8,031 nt of DNA from DASUFH01 sp036274645 (GTDB lineage: Bacteria > Acidobacteriota > Terriglobia > 20CM-2-55-15): positions 1-8,031 of the forward strand of contig DASUFH010000122.1 of assembly GCA_036274645.1 (NCBI GenBank). Direction: 5' to 3'. This document shows positions 5,423 to 8,031 of this stretch, piece by piece. The notes under the pieces were generated by a model. That model saw only the letters and a list, made by a program, of their open reading frames with translations. It was not told the DNA's origin and ran no database searches. How positions within the stretch are numbered: the stretch's first letter is position 1; each line of letters begins with the position of its first letter. Both the position numbers and the translations under genes were made by a program.

Positions 5423-6175
5423 ATGAAGCATCGACTTTTGATTCTGGGCGTAGCGCTGACCCTTGCTTTCAGTTCAGCCGCCTGCACGAAGTTGCAGGCG
5501 CGCGACAACCTGAACAAAGGGGTACGGGCTTTCAAACTGGGAAACTTCGAGGAAGCCGCGAAGTTGTTCAAGACGGCGATCGAGCTGGATCCCAGCCTGG
5601 ACGTGGCGGAGGTTTATCTGGCAACCGCCTACTACAAGCAGTATGAGAAGGATTCCGACGAGACGGCCGCAAAAAACGCGATCGAAACCTTCGAGAAGGT
5701 TCTCGAGAAGAATCCGACCGACGGCGATGCCGTCGCCGGTATCGCCGGCGTCTATTCCAAGATGAACCGGTACGACAAAGCCCGGGATTACTACCTGAAA
5801 CAGACCCAGCTGAAAGCGGACGACGCGACGGCGTTTTATGCCGTCGCCTCCCTCGACTGGAAGATGGCTTCACCCCAGTCCGGCACCTATAGCGTGGAGT
5901 CGGAAGACGCTCCATCCAAAGAACGCCAGACGGAGTGGATCGACGAAGGCTTGCAGTTCGTGGACAAAGCCCTGGCGATCAACCCGGACTACGAGGACGC
6001 CCAGACCTTCAAGAACCTGCTTTTCCGGGAAAAGGCCCGGCTGGCCGAGGACGGTTCCCCCGAGCAGGCCGCCTTCATTAAACAGGCCGACGAGTGGTTT
6101 GAGAAGGCGATCGAAACCCGGAAGAAAAACGCCGAAAAGAACAAGGCCCTCGGAATCGTCGTCGGCGGCCAGTAG
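5423..6175 (+). CDS. TPR-repeat lipoprotein at the end of the tonB operon
   Basis: This 250-residue protein has a lipoprotein signal: basic start MKHR, hydrophobic stretch LLILGVALTLAF, then lipobox S-A-A-C with the lipidated Cys at 21. Residue 22 is Thr, so no Asp retention signal is present and the outer membrane is the likelier site. Tetratricopeptide units follow at about 27-60 (GVRAFKLGNFEEAAKLFKTA then ELDPS), 62-99 (IETFEKVLEKNP), 102-135 (AGVYSKMNRYDKARDYYLKQ) and about 171-195 (KALAINPDYEDA). The C-terminal helix is Lys/Glu-rich, with tail GIVVGGQ. TPR proteins serve as docking scaffolds. Its operon position suggests a periplasmic partner of the TonB motor or its receptors, but no enzymatic motif is seen and the exact role is unknown. 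The start ATG follows a weak AAAAAGGCGG site (5403-5412). Confidence 0.85.
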   Translation: MKHRLLILGVALTLAFSSAACTKLQARDNLNKGVRAFKLGNFEEAAKLFKTAIELDPSLDVAEVYLATAYYKQYEKDSDETAAKNAIETFEKVLEKNPTDGDAVAGIAGVYSKMNRYDKARDYYLKQTQLKADDATAFYAVASLDWKMASPQSGTYSVESEDAPSKERQTEWIDEGLQFVDKALAINPDYEDAQTFKNLLFREKARLAEDGSPEQAAFIKQADEWFEKAIETRKKNAEKNKALGIVVGGQ

Positions 6176-6201
6176 TCCCCGCTCAATTCGCAGCGGCATT
6201 G

Positions 6202-6235
6202 GCCACGGATTAACGCGAAAAGCGCAGTTCGTGGC
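6202..6235 (+). repeat. Inverted repeat between the TPR gene and rel
   Basis: GCCACG (6202-6207) is perfectly complementary to CGTGGC (6230-6235), with a 22-nt centre that contains a small CGC/GCG stem around GAAAA. It abuts the TATAAT box. There is no T tract, so intrinsic termination is not supported. It could be an operator or a simple transcript-end structure. Six base pairs is modest. Confidence 0.3.
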
Positions 6236-6241
6236 TATAAT
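6236..6241 (+). promoter_or_regulatory. Candidate -10 box for rel
   Basis: A perfect TATAAT stands out in GC-rich sequence 11 bases before the rel ATG. Transcription would start near 6248, giving a leader of about five bases, so the message would be almost leaderless. This fits the absence of a ribosome-binding site. No good -35 hexamer is present at 16-18 bp, and the last bases of the box overlap a TAA (6238-6240) in the rel frame. The call is tentative. Confidence 0.35.
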
Positions 6242-6252
6242 GCCTATGCGCC

Positions 6253-8031
6253 ATGATCCGCTTCGAGAATATCCTCGCCACGGTTGAGAAACACCATCCC
6301 GGCGACAGCCTCGACCTGATTCGCCGAGCCTATATCTTTTCCGCCAAGGAGCACAAAGGACAGTCCCGGGCCTCGGGGGAACCGTATCTGACCCATCCCC
6401 TCGAAGTGGCTAACATCCTGGCTGAGATGAAGATGGACGCCGTCACGGTCAGTGTGGGCCTTCTTCATGACGTGGTCGAAGACACGCTCGTTTCCCTCGA
6501 AGATGTCGAGCGGATGTTCGGCTCTGAAGTCGCGCACATCGTTGACGGCGTGACCAAGATCAGCCAGATTCGCTTCACCTCCAACGAAGCCAAACAGGCA
6601 GAAAACTTCCGCAAGATGCTGCTCGCGATGACCGACGACATTCGGGTCATCATGGTCAAGTTCGCCGACCGGCTGCACAATATGCGGACACTCAAATACC
6701 TGGCGGCGGACCGCCGCGAGGCGATTTCGCGCGAAACCATGGATATCTATGCCCCCCTGGCCAATCGGTTGGGAATGGGAAAGATCCGTGGCGAACTGGA
6801 AGATCTGGCGTTCAGCTATCTCGATCCGAAGGCTTATCGCGAGTTGAGTGAGCTGGTGGATCGCAAGCGGAGCGAACACGAAGCGTTTCTCAAGACCATT
6901 ACCCGGACGGTTGAAGACAAAATGCGGGAACACGGGATTCCGTGCCGCACGGAATCCCGCATCAAGCGGCTGTACTCCATTTTTACAAAGCTGCGGAAGC
7001 AGCGCATTGGGCTGGACCAGGTGTACGACCTGCTGGCGCTGCGCATCATCACCGACAATGTGAAGAACTGCTATGCCGCGCTTGGCGTCATCCACAATAC
7101 GTGGAGATTCGTGCCCGGACGCATCAAGGATTTTGTCGCCATGCCGCGGCCCAATGGCTACCAGTCGCTGCACACCTCGGTGATCGCAGACGGACAGCCG
7201 TTTGAAGTGCAGATCCGCACCGCGGAGATGCACCGGATCGCGGAAGAAGGCATTGCGGCGCACTGGAAATACAAAGACGGCAAGCTGGTCGTTGACGACC
7301 GTGAGGATCAGCGGATTACCTGGCTCCGGCATCTGGTCGAGTGGCAGCAGGAAATGAAGGACCCGGCCGATTTCCTCAGCACGCTGAAGGTCGATCTCTA
7401 CACACAGGAAGTCTACACATTCACTCCCAAGGGAAAGGTGATCACGCTGCCCCGCGACGCCACTCCGGTCGACTTCGCCTATGCGATTCACACCGAGGTG
7501 GGTAACTCCTGCGTGGGCGCCAAGATCAACGGCCGGATGACGCCCCTGAAGACACGGCTCAAGAACGGCGACATCGTCGAGATTGTGACGCAGCCGGGCC
7601 GGCATCCCAGCCGGGATTGGTTGTCGTTCGTCAAAACGGCGCGGGCGCGCAACAAGATCCGGCACTGGCTGAGTGAGCAGGAGAGCGAGAAGGCGATCGA
7701 CCTCGGGCGGAAGATTCTGGAAAAGGAAGGGCGCAAGTTCAAGGTTCAGGTGCGCGACGCCCTGGCGGGAGGCGCCAGCGCGGCTCTGCTGGAGGAGTAC
7801 GGGTTGCGCACCGTTGACGATCTTTTCGCGGGTATCGGGTACGGCAAGATTTCCGCCAAACAGGCCCTGGCCCGGCTTGCGCCCGACAAGGCGTCCGGTG
7901 AACCGCCTCCGGAAGAGGAATCCCGCATCACGTCCGTCGTCAAGCGTGTCCTCGGCATAGGCAGTGGCGAAGCGAAGCTGAAGGTGAAGGGGTTCGACGA
8001 CCTTCTGGTCTATCGGGCGAAATGCTGCAAT
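6253..8031 (+). CDS. rel: Bifunctional (p)ppGpp synthetase/hydrolase Rel (3' partial)
   Basis: This RelA/SpoT-family protein makes and degrades (p)ppGpp, the stringent-response alarmone; 593 codons are visible and the frame runs off the window. The HD hydrolase domain shows H48 in THPLEV, LLHDVVEDT (H72, D73, E76, D77) and FADRLHNMRTL (D139, N143), so hydrolysis should be intact. The synthetase domain shows RIKRLYSIFTKL (236-247), YDLLALRII, and NGYQSLHT with FEVQIRT. At 290-293 the charge motif reads R-I-K-D (RxKD, typical of bifunctional enzymes) rather than the ExDD of synthetase-only RelA. TGS lies at about 386-446. The last residues, YRAKCCN, begin the conserved Cys-Cys of the zinc-finger/RIS region; the rest of it and the ACT domain lie beyond the edge. 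ATG 6253 is the first start after an in-frame TAA (6238). No ribosome-binding site is obvious. Confidence 0.96.
   Translation, partial: MIRFENILATVEKHHPGDSLDLIRRAYIFSAKEHKGQSRASGEPYLTHPLEVANILAEMKMDAVTVSVGLLHDVVEDTLVSLEDVERMFGSEVAHIVDGVTKISQIRFTSNEAKQAENFRKMLLAMTDDIRVIMVKFADRLHNMRTLKYLAADRREAISRETMDIYAPLANRLGMGKIRGELEDLAFSYLDPKAYRELSELVDRKRSEHEAFLKTITRTVEDKMREHGIPCRTESRIKRLYSIFTKLRKQRIGLDQVYDLLALRIITDNVKNCYAALGVIHNTWRFVPGRIKDFVAMPRPNGYQSLHTSVIADGQPFEVQIRTAEMHRIAEEGIAAHWKYKDGKLVVDDREDQRITWLRHLVEWQQEMKDPADFLSTLKVDLYTQEVYTFTPKGKVITLPRDATPVDFAYAIHTEVGNSCVGAKINGRMTPLKTRLKNGDIVEIVTQPGRHPSRDWLSFVKTARARNKIRHWLSEQESEKAIDLGRKILEKEGRKFKVQVRDALAGGASAALLEEYGLRTVDDLFAGIGYGKISAKQALARLAPDKASGEPPPEEESRITSVVKRVLGIGSGEAKLKVKGFDDLLVYRAKCCN
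6933..6959 (+). repeat. Perfect 12-bp inverted repeat inside rel
   Basis: CGGGATTCCGTG (6933-6944) and CACGGAATCCCG (6948-6959) are exact reverse complements separated by three bases (CCG). It lies in frame in the sequence between the hydrolase and synthetase domains, over residues 227-236, without breaking the reading frame. No T tract follows. The stem is far more stable than anything in the non-coding gaps. Confidence 0.9.

Noticed and set aside
4420..5571. 383-aa open frame on the minus strand
   Set aside because: It is antisense to exbB, exbD1 and exbD2, all convincing genes; composition is His/Arg/Asp-rich shadow sequence without motifs.
6176..6252. Rho-independent terminator after the TPR gene
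   Set aside because: The inverted repeat present has a 22-nt centre and no following T tract, so it does not meet the usual pattern.
6244..7665. 473-aa open frame on the minus strand
   Set aside because: It lies wholly antisense to rel, whose protein matches the family throughout. The minus product has no recognisable domain and arises from GC-rich codon bias.

Overview
The window is a dense, all-plus-strand bacterial chromosomal segment of moderately high GC. I see no mobile elements, CRISPR, tRNA or rRNA. The genes look vertically inherited and housekeeping or envelope-related. The style suggests a Gram-negative member of Acidobacteriota, perhaps a Vicinamibacteria-like lineage: TonB with poly-Pro and (Gly-Gly-Val-x)n linkers, an ExbB followed by two ExbDs and a TPR lipoprotein, SecD with GIDSNV rather than AVDANV, and a bifunctional Rel. 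This placement is inference from protein style only.

Layout: (1) 1-1599, secD, cut at its 5' end by the window edge. (2) 1600-1708, a 109-bp spacer with a weak hairpin, a T7 tract and an 18-codon upstream ORF (1669-1725) whose good ribosome-binding site contrasts with the absence of one at secF. (3) 1709-2644, secF. (4) 2645-2839, a regulatory interval with a near-consensus sigma70 promoter (TTGACA, 18 bp, TGa-TATAAG), four copies of a TT-CAGG-like motif and a 7-bp GC hairpin just before the ribosome-binding site of the next gene. (5) 2840-6175, a tight five-gene operon: tonB, exbB, exbD1, exbD2 and a TPR lipoprotein, with gaps of 21, 5, 9 and 19 bp. (6) 6176-6252, a short spacer with a 6-bp inverted repeat ending against a perfect TATAAT. 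(7) 6253-8031, a bifunctional (p)ppGpp synthetase/hydrolase (rel), cut at its 3' end by the window edge after 593 codons.

How the genes work together: SecD and SecF form the proton-driven accessory of the SecYEG translocon, which helps pull envelope proteins across the inner membrane. ExbB plus two ExbDs should form a second proton-driven motor that energises TonB and, through it, TonB-dependent outer-membrane transporters. The TPR lipoprotein is the last gene of that operon and may be a periplasmic partner or scaffold. Rel controls the stringent response and is probably its own transcription unit.

The most noteworthy non-textbook signals are the upstream ORF overlapping the secF start, the repeat-rich TonB leader, the 14-unit tetrapeptide repeat and CxxC in TonB, and a perfect 12-bp-stem hairpin inside the rel coding sequence. 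I do not claim an entirely new system. The TonB-ExbB-ExbD-ExbD-TPR operon is the closest thing to an under-characterised machine here.
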